Positions 36,686 through 45,632 of a DNA stretch of 64,000 nucleotides are shown piece by piece. Numbering within the stretch: position 1 is the stretch's first letter; every line of letters begins with the position of its first letter. The stretch comes from Humidesulfovibrio sp. (GTDB lineage: Bacteria; Desulfobacterota; Desulfovibrionia; Desulfovibrionales; Desulfovibrionaceae). The notes under the pieces were generated by a model that ran no database searches, was not told the DNA's origin, and worked only from the letters and a program-made list of their open reading frames with translations. The stretch is from NCBI GenBank assembly GCA_031292175.1, contig JARLHQ010000012.1, forward strand, positions 25,688-89,687. The letters run 5' to 3'. A program made the position numbers and the translations under genes.

Positions 36686-37663
36686 CTAGTCGTTGCCCTC
36701 AATCCAGTCGGGCGAAAAATCCTTCACCGTCGCAGAGAGATGCTCCTTGAGCTTCTCCAAAAGGCGTGCCTCAATCTGCCGTACGCGTTCGCGCGTGACG
36801 CCGAAACGGTCGCCGATCTCGCGCAGGGTCACCGGGCTGTCGGAGAGCAGGCGCTCGTTCAAAATGGCCTGCTCCTTGTCCGACAGGGTGGGCGCGATGG
36901 TCTTCAGGTTTTCCAGCAGGAGCCCGGAAATCTGGTTCGAGCTCAGGATCTCCTCAATGCCGGGGCCAAGCGCGGGCAGGAAGTCCAGCCGGGTGTTCTC
37001 GGAGTCCTCGCCAATGCTGATGTCGAGGCTCATGTCCTGGCGCGAGAGGCGCTGGTCCATCTGCTCGATCTCGGCCTCGGAGACGTTCAGGCTCTCGGAG
37101 AGGGCGCTGGTGGTGGGGTCGAAGCCCATGTTCGACAGCCGCTGGCGTTCCTTGTTCAGGTTGTAGAACAACTTGCGCTGGGTCTGCGTGGTCCCGATCT
37201 TGACCATGCGCCAGTTGTCCATGATGAACTTGAGGATGTAGGCCTTGATCCAGAATGCGGCGTAGTAGCTGAATTTAATGCCCTTGTCGGGGTCGAACTT
37301 GCGCACGGCCTTCATGAGGCCCACGTTACCTTCCTGGATCAGGTCCTGCACGTTCTGCATCCAGCGGCGCTGGAAGTCCATGGCGATCTTGACCACCAGA
37401 CGCAGGTGCGAGGAAACGAGGCGGAAGGCCGCCTCCTGGTCGCCGCCGTCGCGCACGCGCTGGGCCAGCTCGAACTCCTCCTCGGGCGCGAGAAGCGGGA
37501 AGCGCGCGATCTCGCGCAGATAGTGGTGCAGCGAGTCGCGTGTGGAAGCCTCGCCGCGTCTGCGGGCCACCGGCGCGGGGAGAAAAGGCTTCTTCCCGGC
37601 CAACGCCGGGGGCGCCGCGGGGCCGCTCTCAGGAGGGGAGTCGTGGTTTTTATCCGATTTCAT
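36686..37663 (-). CDS. rpoH: RNA polymerase sigma-32 type factor
   Basis: 325 residues. Sigma-70 regions 1.2, 2 ([46 protein letters not shown]), 3 and 4 ([21 protein letters not shown]) are complete. The RpoH box is visible as [11 protein letters not shown], and region 1.1 is replaced by a short Pro/Ala-rich N-terminus, so this is a heat-shock sigma factor. It heads a leftward operon of seven genes ending at tkt, which is an unusual set of partners for RpoH. Confidence 0.93.
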   Translation of the reverse strand: MKSDKNHDSPPESGPAAPPALAGKKPFLPAPVARRRGEASTRDSLHHYLREIARFPLLAPEEEFELAQRVRDGGDQEAAFRLVSSHLRLVVKIAMDFQRRWMQNVQDLIQEGNVGLMKAVRKFDPDKGIKFSYYAAFWIKAYILKFIMDNWRMVKIGTTQTQRKLFYNLNKERQRLSNMGFDPTTSALSESLNVSEAEIEQMDQRLSRQDMSLDISIGEDSENTRLDFLPALGPGIEEILSSNQISGLLLENLKTIAPTLSDKEQAILNERLLSDSPVTLREIGDRFGVTRERVRQIEARLLEKLKEHLSATVKDFSPDWIEGND

Positions 37664-37896
37664 TCCGAATCTGGCCGACCTGGCGGTTCGGCCCGGCAGG
37701 GCAAGAGGCCCCGGTTCCGGGTCGTTGGGTTGCGCAAATCGGGAGCGTATAGTTTTTGTTTGTCCTTTTCAACGATTTTCAGTACACCCGGATTCCCGGC
37801 CCGGCTCAGGCTCCGCGTCCGCGCAAGCCCTGCTGCAGAGGCCTTCCGCGGCTGCCGCAGCGGACCGCCCGGCCCCACCGTTGACGGAGATACCTC

Positions 37897-40335
37897 ATGT
37901 CCGACTTTCGCTCCCTTCTGGCCGATGGCTGTATTCATTTCTTCGATGGCGGTTTCGGCGCGCTGCTCCAGTCCCGAGGCCTGCCGCCGGGCGTCTCACC
38001 GGAGATCTACGGACTGAAGAACCCCGAGCCCGTGGCCGCCATCCACGCGGAGTATGCGGCGGCCGGGGCCGAGGTCGTCACCACGAACACCTTCGGCGGC
38101 ACGCGCTTCAAGCTCGACCCCGGGATGGACGTGCGCGGCCTGAACCGCGAACTGGCGCGTACAGCCAAAAAGGCTGTGGACGGCCGGGCCTTCGTAGCGG
38201 GCAGCGTGGGCCCCAGCGGGCACTTCATCACGCCCCTGGGCGATGTTGCCTTCCGCGACATGGTGGCCGCTTACAAGGAGCAGATCACGGGCCTTGTGGA
38301 GGGGGGAGTCGACCTCATCCAGATCGAGACCCAGTTCGACCTGGCCGAGGTGAAGGCCGCGGTCATCGCCGCGCGCGAGGTCTGCGACCTGCCCGTGTCC
38401 GTCTCCATGACCTTCGAGGGCGCGCAGTCGCTCACCGGCACGTCGCCGCTCACCTTTGTGGACACCATGCAGAACCTGGGGGTGGACCTCATCGGCACCA
38501 ACTGCTCCGCCGGGCCGGAGCAACTGGCCGAAGTCGTGCGGGCCATGCTGCCCCGGTTGTCCACGCCGCTCATCGTGCAGCCGAACGCTGGCCTGCCCGT
38601 GCTGGACGCCGAAGGCCGCACGCACTTTCCCCTGGGGCCGGAGGACTTCGCCCGGCAGTGCCGCGTGTTCGCGGAGCTGGGCGCGAAACTCCTGGGCGGC
38701 TGCTGCGGCACCACCCCGGCGCATATCAGCGCCCTGCGCGCATCCGTGGCGGACATGGTCTACACCCGGCCCGTTCCGGCGGACGCCTCGCCATTGGTGC
38801 TGACCTGCCGCTCGGCCTCCGTGGCTTTCGGCGGGGAGAACCCGCTGCAGATCATCGGCGAGCGCATCAACCCCACGGGCAAGAAGGTGCTGGCTGAGGA
38901 GCTGGCCCATAACGGCCACGCCGAGGCCCTGCGCCTGGCCACGGAGCAGATCGCCCAGGGCGCGGCCATCCTGGACGTCAACGTGGGCGCGCCCATGGTG
39001 GACGAAAAGGTCGTCCTGCCTTCGCTGGCCCTGGCCCTGTCCAGCCGCTTCGAGCTGCCGCTCTCCCTCGACACCTCCGATCCCGTGGCCATGGAGAACG
39101 CCCTGTGGACCCAGCCGGGTTCGCCGCTCGTCAATTCCATCAGCGGGGAGCCGGGCCGCATGGAGACCCTGGGCCCCCTGTGCAAGAAATTCGGCGCGCC
39201 GTTCATCCTGCTGCCGCTCGAGGGGCGCAAACTGCCCTACACGGCGCAGGAGCGCATCGCGGTCATCGAACGCCTGCTGCGCCAGGCCGACGAGCTTGGC
39301 ATCCCGCGCCGCCTGGTCATGGTGGACGCGCTTGTTCTTACGGTGTCGAGCAAGCCCGAGGCCGCGCGCCACTGCCTGGACACGGTGCGCTACTGCCGGG
39401 AAACCTTGGGCTTGGCCACGACCATGGGCCTGTCCAACGTCTCCTTCGGCCTGCCCGCGCGCGAATTGTTGAACGCTACCTTCCTGGCCCTCAGCATGGG
39501 CGCGGGCCTGTCCTCGTGCATCGCCAATCCGGCAAGCCAGCGCCTGCGCGAGGCGGCCGCCTCGGCCGAGGTCCTGCTTGCGCGGGACGCCAACGCCGGA
39601 CGCTACATCGGCGCCTACGCCAACTGGACGCCGGGCGCCGGTGGCGCGGCCAGCGGATCAGCCGGCGGCGCGGTTGGCGGCGGCAAGGCCACGACCCCGG
39701 GCGCGGCCGTGATCCTGGGCGACAAGGCGGGCCTGCTCGCCATGCTGGAAACCGCCCTGGCCGAGGGGACCGACCCCTTTGTCCTGGTGGACGGTGCGCT
39801 CATCCCGGCCATCCTTGAAGTCGGCGTCAAGTACGAGCGCAAGGAATACTTCCTGCCGCAGCTCCTGCGCTCGGCCGAGGCCATGCAGGCCGGATTCGCG
39901 AGGTTGGAGCCGCTCCTGCTCGCCAGTGGCCGGGCGGAGAAGAAGACGCCTATCGTCATGGCCACGGTGGAGGGCGACATCCACGACATTGGCAAGAATA
40001 TCGTCTGCCTGATGCTCAAGAATCACGGCTTCGAGGTCTTCGACCTGGGCAAGGACGTGCCAGCCGCGCGGGTCGTGGACGAAGCGGTGCGCGTGGGCGC
40101 GGGCGTGATCGGGCTCTCGGCGCTCATGACCACCACCATGGTGCGTATGGAGGACACGGTGCGCCTCATCAAGGAACGCGGGCTCGCCATCAAGGTGATG
40201 ATTGGCGGAGCCGTGGTCACCGAGGCCTTCGCCCAGTCCATCGGCGCGGACGGCTTCTCGCGCGACGCCGTGGCCGCGGTGAAGCTGGCGGCGGAATTGT
40301 CCGGCCGGGCGGCCGGGCACACGGCGGCGCACTGA
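37897..40335 (+). CDS. metH: Cobalamin-dependent methionine synthase, short form
   Basis: 812 residues. Transfers methyl from methyl-tetrahydrofolate through cobalamin to homocysteine. Domains in order: homocysteine/Zn module (about 1-290, cysteines in GTNCS and GGCCGT), pterin-binding TIM barrel (about 305-570, IGERINPTGKK), a Gly/Ala/Ser linker (about 575-600), and cobalamin cap plus Rossmann modules with GDIHDIGKNIV (His ligand). The C-terminal AdoMet reactivation domain of E. coli MetH (about 330 residues) is missing, so reactivation must rely on another protein. I saw no cobalamin or SAM riboswitch in the 233-nt leader. Confidence 0.95.
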   Translation: MSDFRSLLADGCIHFFDGGFGALLQSRGLPPGVSPEIYGLKNPEPVAAIHAEYAAAGAEVVTTNTFGGTRFKLDPGMDVRGLNRELARTAKKAVDGRAFVAGSVGPSGHFITPLGDVAFRDMVAAYKEQITGLVEGGVDLIQIETQFDLAEVKAAVIAAREVCDLPVSVSMTFEGAQSLTGTSPLTFVDTMQNLGVDLIGTNCSAGPEQLAEVVRAMLPRLSTPLIVQPNAGLPVLDAEGRTHFPLGPEDFARQCRVFAELGAKLLGGCCGTTPAHISALRASVADMVYTRPVPADASPLVLTCRSASVAFGGENPLQIIGERINPTGKKVLAEELAHNGHAEALRLATEQIAQGAAILDVNVGAPMVDEKVVLPSLALALSSRFELPLSLDTSDPVAMENALWTQPGSPLVNSISGEPGRMETLGPLCKKFGAPFILLPLEGRKLPYTAQERIAVIERLLRQADELGIPRRLVMVDALVLTVSSKPEAARHCLDTVRYCRETLGLATTMGLSNVSFGLPARELLNATFLALSMGAGLSSCIANPASQRLREAAASAEVLLARDANAGRYIGAYANWTPGAGGAASGSAGGAVGGGKATTPGAAVILGDKAGLLAMLETALAEGTDPFVLVDGALIPAILEVGVKYERKEYFLPQLLRSAEAMQAGFARLEPLLLASGRAEKKTPIVMATVEGDIHDIGKNIVCLMLKNHGFEVFDLGKDVPAARVVDEAVRVGAGVIGLSALMTTTMVRMEDTVRLIKERGLAIKVMIGGAVVTEAFAQSIGADGFSRDAVAAVKLAAELSGRAAGHTAAH

Positions 40336-40447
40336 CGGCGCGTGTGAAGCGGGCCGGGCGCGCCCTTTGCGTCCCGCCCCCGTTTCTGCTACACCGCCCG
40401 CAGGCGGCCGGACGGCTTACCGTCATCTGGCCCTTGAGGAGAGAGGA

Positions 40448-40951
40448 ATGAAGACGCATCCGAAAATTTTGCTGACGGCTCTGGCCCTGTGCCTGAGTCT
40501 GGGGTTGCTGGCCGCCTGCTCCGGCACCGGAGAAAAGGCGGTCAAGAAGGCGGGCACGCTCGAGACCCTGGACATGAGCGCGGTGGAGAAGCATTTCGCC
40601 GCCAACAAGGGCAAGACGACGTTCGTTGTCTTCTGGGCCACCTGGTGTCCGGCCTGCAAGACCGAGCTGCCCGTGCTTGAACAGTTGCGCGCCAAGTATC
40701 CGGCGGACAAGCTGGACATCATGGCCGTCAGCGTGGACGACACGGCTGAGGCCATGAGCACCTTTCTGAAAAGCCGCCCCACCACGCTCGACGTCTACCT
40801 GTCCAAGTCCGACGTGAGTTCGGAGTTTGGCATCAAGAGCATCCCGGCCCTGTATATCCTGGATAAGGAGGGCAAGGTGGCCTTCAACAGCTCCGGTGCG
40901 TACCCGTTTGAAATGCTGGACTCGGTCATCGAGCAACTGGTGAAGGGTTAG
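40448..40951 (+). CDS. TlpA/ResA-like thioredoxin lipoprotein
   Basis: 167 residues, ATG preceded by GAGAGGA. A lipobox LLAAC (Cys24) anchors it in the envelope. The thioredoxin active site is WATWCPACK, and the cis-proline loop is IKSIPALYILD. These proteins reduce disulfides, for example in cytochrome c maturation, or act as peroxiredoxin-like oxidoreductases. Two nucleotides separate it from the acetyltransferase gene. Confidence 0.9.
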   Translation: MKTHPKILLTALALCLSLGLLAACSGTGEKAVKKAGTLETLDMSAVEKHFAANKGKTTFVVFWATWCPACKTELPVLEQLRAKYPADKLDIMAVSVDDTAEAMSTFLKSRPTTLDVYLSKSDVSSEFGIKSIPALYILDKEGKVAFNSSGAYPFEMLDSVIEQLVKG

Positions 40952-40953
40952 AA

Positions 40954-41424
40954 ATGGCGATGCAGCTGCGCAAGGCGCGCATCACCGACGTGAAGGGTGT
41001 GCACCGCCTCATCATGAACACCAGCGCCGACGACGGACTGGTGCTGCCGCGTTCGTACAACCAGCTCTACAGCCACCTGCGCGACTTCTTTGTCATCGTG
41101 GACGAGAAGGACGAGGAAACAATCCTCGGTTGCTGCGCACTCGCCATCTGCTGGGAGAACCTGGCCGAGGTGCGCTCCCTGGTGGTGGCGAGCTCGGCGC
41201 GGGGTCTTGGCCTTGGCCGCAGGCTTGTGGAGGCCTGCCTCTCCGACGCGGTGACGCTCGGCATCTACCGTGTGTTCGCGCTTACCAACACCCCGGATTT
41301 TTTCCGGCACATGGGCTTTACGGAATGTTCCAAGGACAGCCTGCCCCAGAAGGTCTGGAGCGACTGTCTCAACTGCCCGCGTTTCCCGGACTGTGACGAA
41401 ATCGCCCTGCATATGGAGCTGTGA
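40954..41424 (+). CDS. argA: N-acetylglutamate synthase, short GNAT type
   Basis: 156 residues. First step of arginine biosynthesis: acetyl-CoA plus glutamate to N-acetylglutamate. The GNAT body carries LGCCALAICWENLAEVRSLVV, the acetyl-CoA loop ARGLGLGRRL and FALTNTPDFFRHMGF; the C-terminal WSDCLNCPRFPDCDE with four cysteines is characteristic of this stand-alone form, which has no amino-acid kinase domain. Confidence 0.85.
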   Translation: MAMQLRKARITDVKGVHRLIMNTSADDGLVLPRSYNQLYSHLRDFFVIVDEKDEETILGCCALAICWENLAEVRSLVVASSARGLGLGRRLVEACLSDAVTLGIYRVFALTNTPDFFRHMGFTECSKDSLPQKVWSDCLNCPRFPDCDEIALHMEL

Positions 41425-41437
41425 GGTTTTCCGCATT

Positions 41438-41965
41438 ATGGCCGACATTCTCAAGACCGTCATTGATTCCGAGACCCTGCACGCCCGCGTGGCCGAACTG
41501 GGCGCCGAGATAACCAAACGCTACGAGGGCAAACCCCTCGTCGTGGTTTGCGTGCTCAAGGGCGCGTTCCTGTTTTTCGCCGATCTGGTGCGGCACATCA
41601 AGAACGAGGGGCTGGAGCTGGACTTCGTGCGCATGGCCAGTTACGGCAACGGCACCGCGCGCGGCCGCCAGACCATCTTCAACAAGGACATGGAGGTGGA
41701 TGTCACCGGTAAGCACGTGCTCCTCGTGGAGGACATCGTGGACACCGGACACTCCGTGGAGTTCCTGCTCGAAGTGCTGGAAAAGCGCGGGGCCGAAAGC
41801 ATCCGCATCTGCGCCGTCATCGACAAGCACGAACGCCGCGAGGTCGCCCTCACGGTTGACTTTGCCGGATTCCCCATTCAAAAGGGTTTTATTGTGGGAT
41901 ACGGCATGGATTACGCGGAAAAGTATCGCGAACTTGACGCCGTTTACGAACTCGTCCCCGAATAG
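41438..41965 (+). CDS. hpt: Hypoxanthine phosphoribosyltransferase
   Basis: 175 residues. Purine salvage: hypoxanthine/guanine plus PRPP to IMP/GMP. The PRPP-binding motif is VLLVEDIVDTGHS, the flexible loop is ASYGNGT and the base-binding end is KGFIVGYGMDYAEKYR. Typical length. It is 13 nt after the N-acetylglutamate synthase gene. Confidence 0.95.
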   Translation: MADILKTVIDSETLHARVAELGAEITKRYEGKPLVVVCVLKGAFLFFADLVRHIKNEGLELDFVRMASYGNGTARGRQTIFNKDMEVDVTGKHVLLVEDIVDTGHSVEFLLEVLEKRGAESIRICAVIDKHERREVALTVDFAGFPIQKGFIVGYGMDYAEKYRELDAVYELVPE

Positions 41966-41989
41966 GGACGCCTACGCAAGAGAAAAGCC

Positions 41990-43042
41990 ATGATCGTCGC
42001 CTGCCCAGAGTGCCAGAGCAAGTATAATCTGCCGGAAGAGAAGATCGCGCCCACCGGTTCCAAGGTGCGCTGCGCGCGTTGCAAACATGTGTTCACGGTC
42101 ATGCCTCCGGGCAAGGACTTCGACAAGGAGCTGGCCGATCTGACCGCCTCCGAGCCGGCGTCCCGGCCGGCGCAGGAGGCCGCGCCCAAGAAGAGGCCTT
42201 GGGACGAGGAACCCGCCGCCGCTCCCAAGAAAATGCCTTGGGACGATGACGAGCCCGCCGCCGGTCCGACCGGCGACGACGATCTCACCGGTGGCTCGTC
42301 CGCAGGCAAGGGGCTCTTCGACGATGATGAGACTCCCACCCCGTCGTCCATGCCCGCTGGCCACTTCGACGACGACGGCGGGAGCTTCAGCGCCTCCCTC
42401 GACGCCGAAAGCGCCAAGTCCGGGAAAGGCCACGACGATGAGTTCCTGAACTCCCTGGGCGGCGGAGCCTCCCTCGACGCGCCCAGAGGCGGAGCCACGA
42501 GCGCCAAAAAGAAATGGATCGTCCCGGGTGTCGTGTTGGCCGTGCTCGTCCTTGCGGGCGCCGGTCTGTTCGTCTTCAAGCCCTGGACCAAGATGAACGT
42601 CCCGTTCCTGAACTCCCTTTCCGGCAAGAAGGAGCCGGTGGACAACGCCGACAAGGTCAAGGACATCGCCCTTCGAAACGTCCGCCAGTATTACATCCCC
42701 AACGAGAAGTCCGGGAATATCTTCGTGGTCGAGGGCAAGGCGGTGAACAACTTCACCACGCCCAAGGAACGCATCAAGGTCGAGATCTCGCTCTTCGACG
42801 AGAAGGGCCATGTGCTGGTCTCCAAGCAGCTCCTGTGTGGCAACACCCTCTCCCAGTTCCAGCTCCAGGTGCAGAGCGAAGAGGAAATCAACGCGAGCCT
42901 GAACTCCGAGGTGGGCATCCTGACGAGCAACACCTACCTCAAGACCGGCATGGACACGCCGTTCATGGCCGTGTTCTTTAAACCACCAGACTCTGTGAAG
43001 GAATTCGGGGTCAAGGTCATCGACGCCCAGGATCCGAAGTAG
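41990..43042 (+). CDS. MJ0042-type zinc-ribbon membrane protein (DUF3426-like)
   Basis: 350 residues. N-terminal zinc ribbon with CPECQSKYNLP and CARCKHVF (cysteines at about 5, 8, 29, 32), an acidic Pro/Asp-rich linker containing KKRPWDE and KKMPWDD copies, one transmembrane helix (about 180-200) and an extracytoplasmic domain (about 225-350) of the DUF3426 kind. In related bacteria such proteins are found with envelope or secretion functions; the role is unknown. Followed by a strong terminator. Confidence 0.82.
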   Translation: MIVACPECQSKYNLPEEKIAPTGSKVRCARCKHVFTVMPPGKDFDKELADLTASEPASRPAQEAAPKKRPWDEEPAAAPKKMPWDDDEPAAGPTGDDDLTGGSSAGKGLFDDDETPTPSSMPAGHFDDDGGSFSASLDAESAKSGKGHDDEFLNSLGGGASLDAPRGGATSAKKKWIVPGVVLAVLVLAGAGLFVFKPWTKMNVPFLNSLSGKKEPVDNADKVKDIALRNVRQYYIPNEKSGNIFVVEGKAVNNFTTPKERIKVEISLFDEKGHVLVSKQLLCGNTLSQFQLQVQSEEEINASLNSEVGILTSNTYLKTGMDTPFMAVFFKPPDSVKEFGVKVIDAQDPK

Positions 43043-43068
43043 GGCGACCGACAATTTGCTGACGGCAT

Positions 43069-43108
43069 GCGCCGGGGCAGGGCGCTTCAACCCTCCCCGG
43101 CGCTTTTT
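43069..43108 (+). terminator. Rho-independent terminator
   Basis: Arms GCGCCGGGG (43069-43077) and CCCCGGCGC (43095-43103) followed by TTTTT, ending the metH-region genes (tlpA-like to zinc-ribbon protein). Confidence 0.88.
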
Positions 43109-43138
43109 CATTCCCCAGCCCAACCCCAAGGGGGCCGC

Positions 43139-44041
43139 ATGAGCCGCAATCCCTACACCCTTGCCCTGGTTCAGACCGGCTGCCGCGAGAGCGCCGAGGA
43201 GAACATGGCCGCCCACCTGGACCTGGCTGAACGTGCCGCCTCCCTTGGGGCGGATGTCATCTGCCTGCAGGAGCTCTTTCTCGGCCCGTACTTTTGCCAG
43301 CAGGAGGACGCCCGGCTTTTCGATCTGGCCGAGAGCGTGCCCGGTCCCAGCACCAAGGCCTTCGGCCAGCTGGCCAAGAAGACCGGCACGGCCATGGTGA
43401 TCTCGCTGTTCGAGAAGCGCGCGCCCGGCCTGTACCACAACACCGCCGTGGTCCTGGGCCGCGAGGGCGACATCCTGGGCGTGTACCGCAAGATGCACAT
43501 CCCGGACGACCCCGCCTTCTACGAGAAGTTCTACTTCACCCCCGGCGACCTGGGCTTTCTGGCCGTGGACACCCATGTGGGCCGGATCGGCGTGTGCGTG
43601 TGCTGGGACCAGTGGTACCCGGAGGCCGCGCGCCTGACCGCGCTCAAAGGGGCCGAGGTCATCTTCTACCCCACGGCCATCGGCTGGCACCCGCAGGAGA
43701 AGGACCTGCTGGGCGATGAACAGCGCGCCGCCTGGCAGCTGGTGCAGCGCGGCCACGCCGTGGCCAATGGCTGCTACATCGCCGCCGCCAACCGCATCGG
43801 CCTGGAACGGCCGCTTTCCGACGGGAACAACAGCCGGGGCGCGGGCATAGAGTTCTGGGGAACCAGCTTCGTCGCCGGACCCATGGGCGACCTCGTGGCC
43901 CAGGCTCCCACAGACGAGGAGACCATCCTCCTGGCCCAGGTCGACCCCTGTCGCCTGGAGGACGTGCGCCGCGGCTGGCCGTTTCTGCGCGACCGCCGCA
44001 TCGACGCTTACGCGGGCATCACCAAGCGCTTTGACGATTGA
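43139..44041 (+). CDS. aguB: N-carbamoylputrescine amidase
   Basis: 300 residues from the ATG at 43139. Nitrilase-superfamily enzyme that releases putrescine from N-carbamoylputrescine. Catalytic triad seen as Glu in CLQELFLGPYF, Lys in YRKMHIPDDP and Cys in CVCWDQWYPEAAR; the adjacent EKFYFTPGD and NRIG are also typical of AguB. The partner agmatine deiminase is not in the window. Confidence 0.9.
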   Translation: MSRNPYTLALVQTGCRESAEENMAAHLDLAERAASLGADVICLQELFLGPYFCQQEDARLFDLAESVPGPSTKAFGQLAKKTGTAMVISLFEKRAPGLYHNTAVVLGREGDILGVYRKMHIPDDPAFYEKFYFTPGDLGFLAVDTHVGRIGVCVCWDQWYPEAARLTALKGAEVIFYPTAIGWHPQEKDLLGDEQRAAWQLVQRGHAVANGCYIAAANRIGLERPLSDGNNSRGAGIEFWGTSFVAGPMGDLVAQAPTDEETILLAQVDPCRLEDVRRGWPFLRDRRIDAYAGITKRFDD

Positions 44042-44138
44042 TGCCGGTGCCGCCGGCCCTTCGCCACCCTGAGAGGGGCGGAGGGAGGCATTCCCTTCGG
44101 CGACTCCGCCACTTCCGTTGTCTGGTCACGAAAGGGTG

Positions 44139-45071
44139 TTATGGCTGCGCTTGCCCTGGTTTCACCGCCGTAAGGTAGGCAACCCGGTCAATGTTGGGCG
44201 TATGGCTGTTCTCAATGATGGGGCGGAAGATCTGCTCGAAGAGTTGCGCCTCGTCCGGAGTGAACCGTTCCGCGAGTATGGCTCGTGGCGGAGGCGCCCA
44301 GGGGTGCGGTGAGCAGCCGAGGAAGATGTCCCAGGACCTGGCGAGTGGCGGCAGCACGTCGATGTGAAATTCGAAATGGATGTCCGCGAAGCCCGCCTGC
44401 ATCGCAAAGCCGACGAGATCACGCTCGGAGTAGTTCACCAGCGGGTGTTTTGAAATCTCTTCGTCCGTGTCTGGAAATTGCGCCGCCTTGAGCCGGTGCA
44501 GGAGCGACATGAAGCGGTCCCGTTCCGCGCCGTGTTCGTCCAGGGCGGTGCGCAGCGCCTTAGCCGCCAACGCCTCCTCGCGCCAGACCGGTTCGGCGAT
44601 GGACAGGCGTCCGCCAGGCTTGAGCACGCGGAAGAACTCGCGCAAGGCCGTCGGCTTGCTGGCGACGTAGGCCAAAACGGCGCGCGTCGTGACCGCGTCG
44701 ACCGAAGCGTCCGCCAGGGGCGCAAGCTTCTCCGCGCCGCAGTGCAGGAAGGTGCATTGTTGACGCACGCCCTGCCGCACGGCCGACGCTTCCGCGAAGC
44801 GGAGCAGGGGTGCGGAAATGTCCGCCAAAGTGACGTTGAGCGAGGGGCCAATGCGCCGGATTGCCCGGAAGGCGACCAGACCGTCGCCCGAGCCGATGTC
44901 GGCGAGGGTCATGCCCGTCCCAAGCCGCGCGCCGTCCAGCACGCGGTCCGCATAGCGTTCCGTCATGGCCTGGATGGCTTGGCCGAATTCGGGATCGTCG
45001 GCATGCCGGTGATGCTGAAGCCAGTCGAGCCAAAGGTCCGACTGAGGGTCATGGTAGTGGTCAATCACCAT
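44139..45071 (-). CDS. SAM-dependent methyltransferase, class I
   Basis: 310 residues. Motif I is LADIGSGDGLVAFRA, followed by an acidic residue in TLADIS and a motif near DASVDAVTTRAVLAYV, then FRVLKPGGRLSIAEP. The C-terminal half (about 180-310) is less typical and contains LARSWDIFLGCSPHPWAPP, perhaps substrate binding. Single gene; substrate unknown. Confidence 0.85.
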   Translation of the reverse strand: MVIDHYHDPQSDLWLDWLQHHRHADDPEFGQAIQAMTERYADRVLDGARLGTGMTLADIGSGDGLVAFRAIRRIGPSLNVTLADISAPLLRFAEASAVRQGVRQQCTFLHCGAEKLAPLADASVDAVTTRAVLAYVASKPTALREFFRVLKPGGRLSIAEPVWREEALAAKALRTALDEHGAERDRFMSLLHRLKAAQFPDTDEEISKHPLVNYSERDLVGFAMQAGFADIHFEFHIDVLPPLARSWDIFLGCSPHPWAPPPRAILAERFTPDEAQLFEQIFRPIIENSHTPNIDRVAYLTAVKPGQAQP

Positions 45072-45103
45072 GCGCGCCTCTATGCCGCCGGAGGCGGGAA
45101 GCC

Positions 45104-45135
45104 CGGGCCGGATGCCCCTGACGGAGTCCGGCCCG
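45104..45135. other. GC hairpin between methyltransferase and RQD-repeat gene
   Basis: Nine-base arms CGGGCCGGA (45104-45112) and TCCGGCCCG (45127-45135) with a 14-nt loop, no T-tract; could help end the upstream leftward unit. Confidence 0.45.
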
Positions 45136-45171
45136 GATAATATTGTCCTTACCTACTGGGTGCTGCCCTGC

Positions 45172-45564
45172 TTACTGCTGCTCTTGGCGCTTTTCCTTAC
45201 GATCCTGGCGGCGTTCCTTGCGGTCTTTGCGCAGATCGCGCTTGTCCTGGCGCAGGCCGGTCTTGTCGTGGCGGATCTGGCTGTTGTCCTGGCGCAGTTG
45301 CTGCTTGTCTCTGGCTGCTGCGGCGGCGTTACCGGCCTGCCGGTCCTGGCGCAGCTGCTTGCGCTCCTGCTGGCGCACCTGCCTGTCCTGACGCAGCTGC
45401 TTGGCGTCCTGGCGGCGCTCCTGCCGGTCCTGCCGGATGTTCTGGTTGTCCTGTGTACCGGCTGGGGCGGACGAAGCCGAGGGATCGGAGGTCTGCGCCA
45501 GGGCGGGCAGACCAAGGGCGACAACGGTGCAGATGGTGCAAACGATTTGAACGATCCTTTTCAT
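45172..45564 (-). CDS. Exported protein rich in RQD repeats
   Basis: 130 residues from the ATG at 45564. A clear signal peptide ends near ALA before QTSDP. Almost all of the mature chain (about residues 43-130) is made of Arg, Gln, Asp and Lys in RQDR/RQDK/KDRKERRQDR units, predicted as a single highly charged helix. No cysteine. Reminiscent in composition of periplasmic charged-helix proteins but with no family I can name. Confidence 0.75.
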   Translation of the reverse strand: MKRIVQIVCTICTVVALGLPALAQTSDPSASSAPAGTQDNQNIRQDRQERRQDAKQLRQDRQVRQQERKQLRQDRQAGNAAAAARDKQQLRQDNSQIRHDKTGLRQDKRDLRKDRKERRQDRKEKRQEQQ

Positions 45565-45632
45565 GCCCCTTCTTCTCTCGTGTTGATGCGCCATGTCTCA
45601 GAGAGACAAAGCCTGCAGTGTGTCCACACCAT

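Noticed and set aside
37664..37896. Cobalamin or SAM riboswitch upstream of metH
   Set aside because: No B12-box-like or SAM-aptamer-like element could be found in the 233-nt leader.
41972..43756. 594-codon open frame antisense to the zinc-ribbon and amidase genes
   Set aside because: Covers two well-supported genes and a terminator on the other strand.
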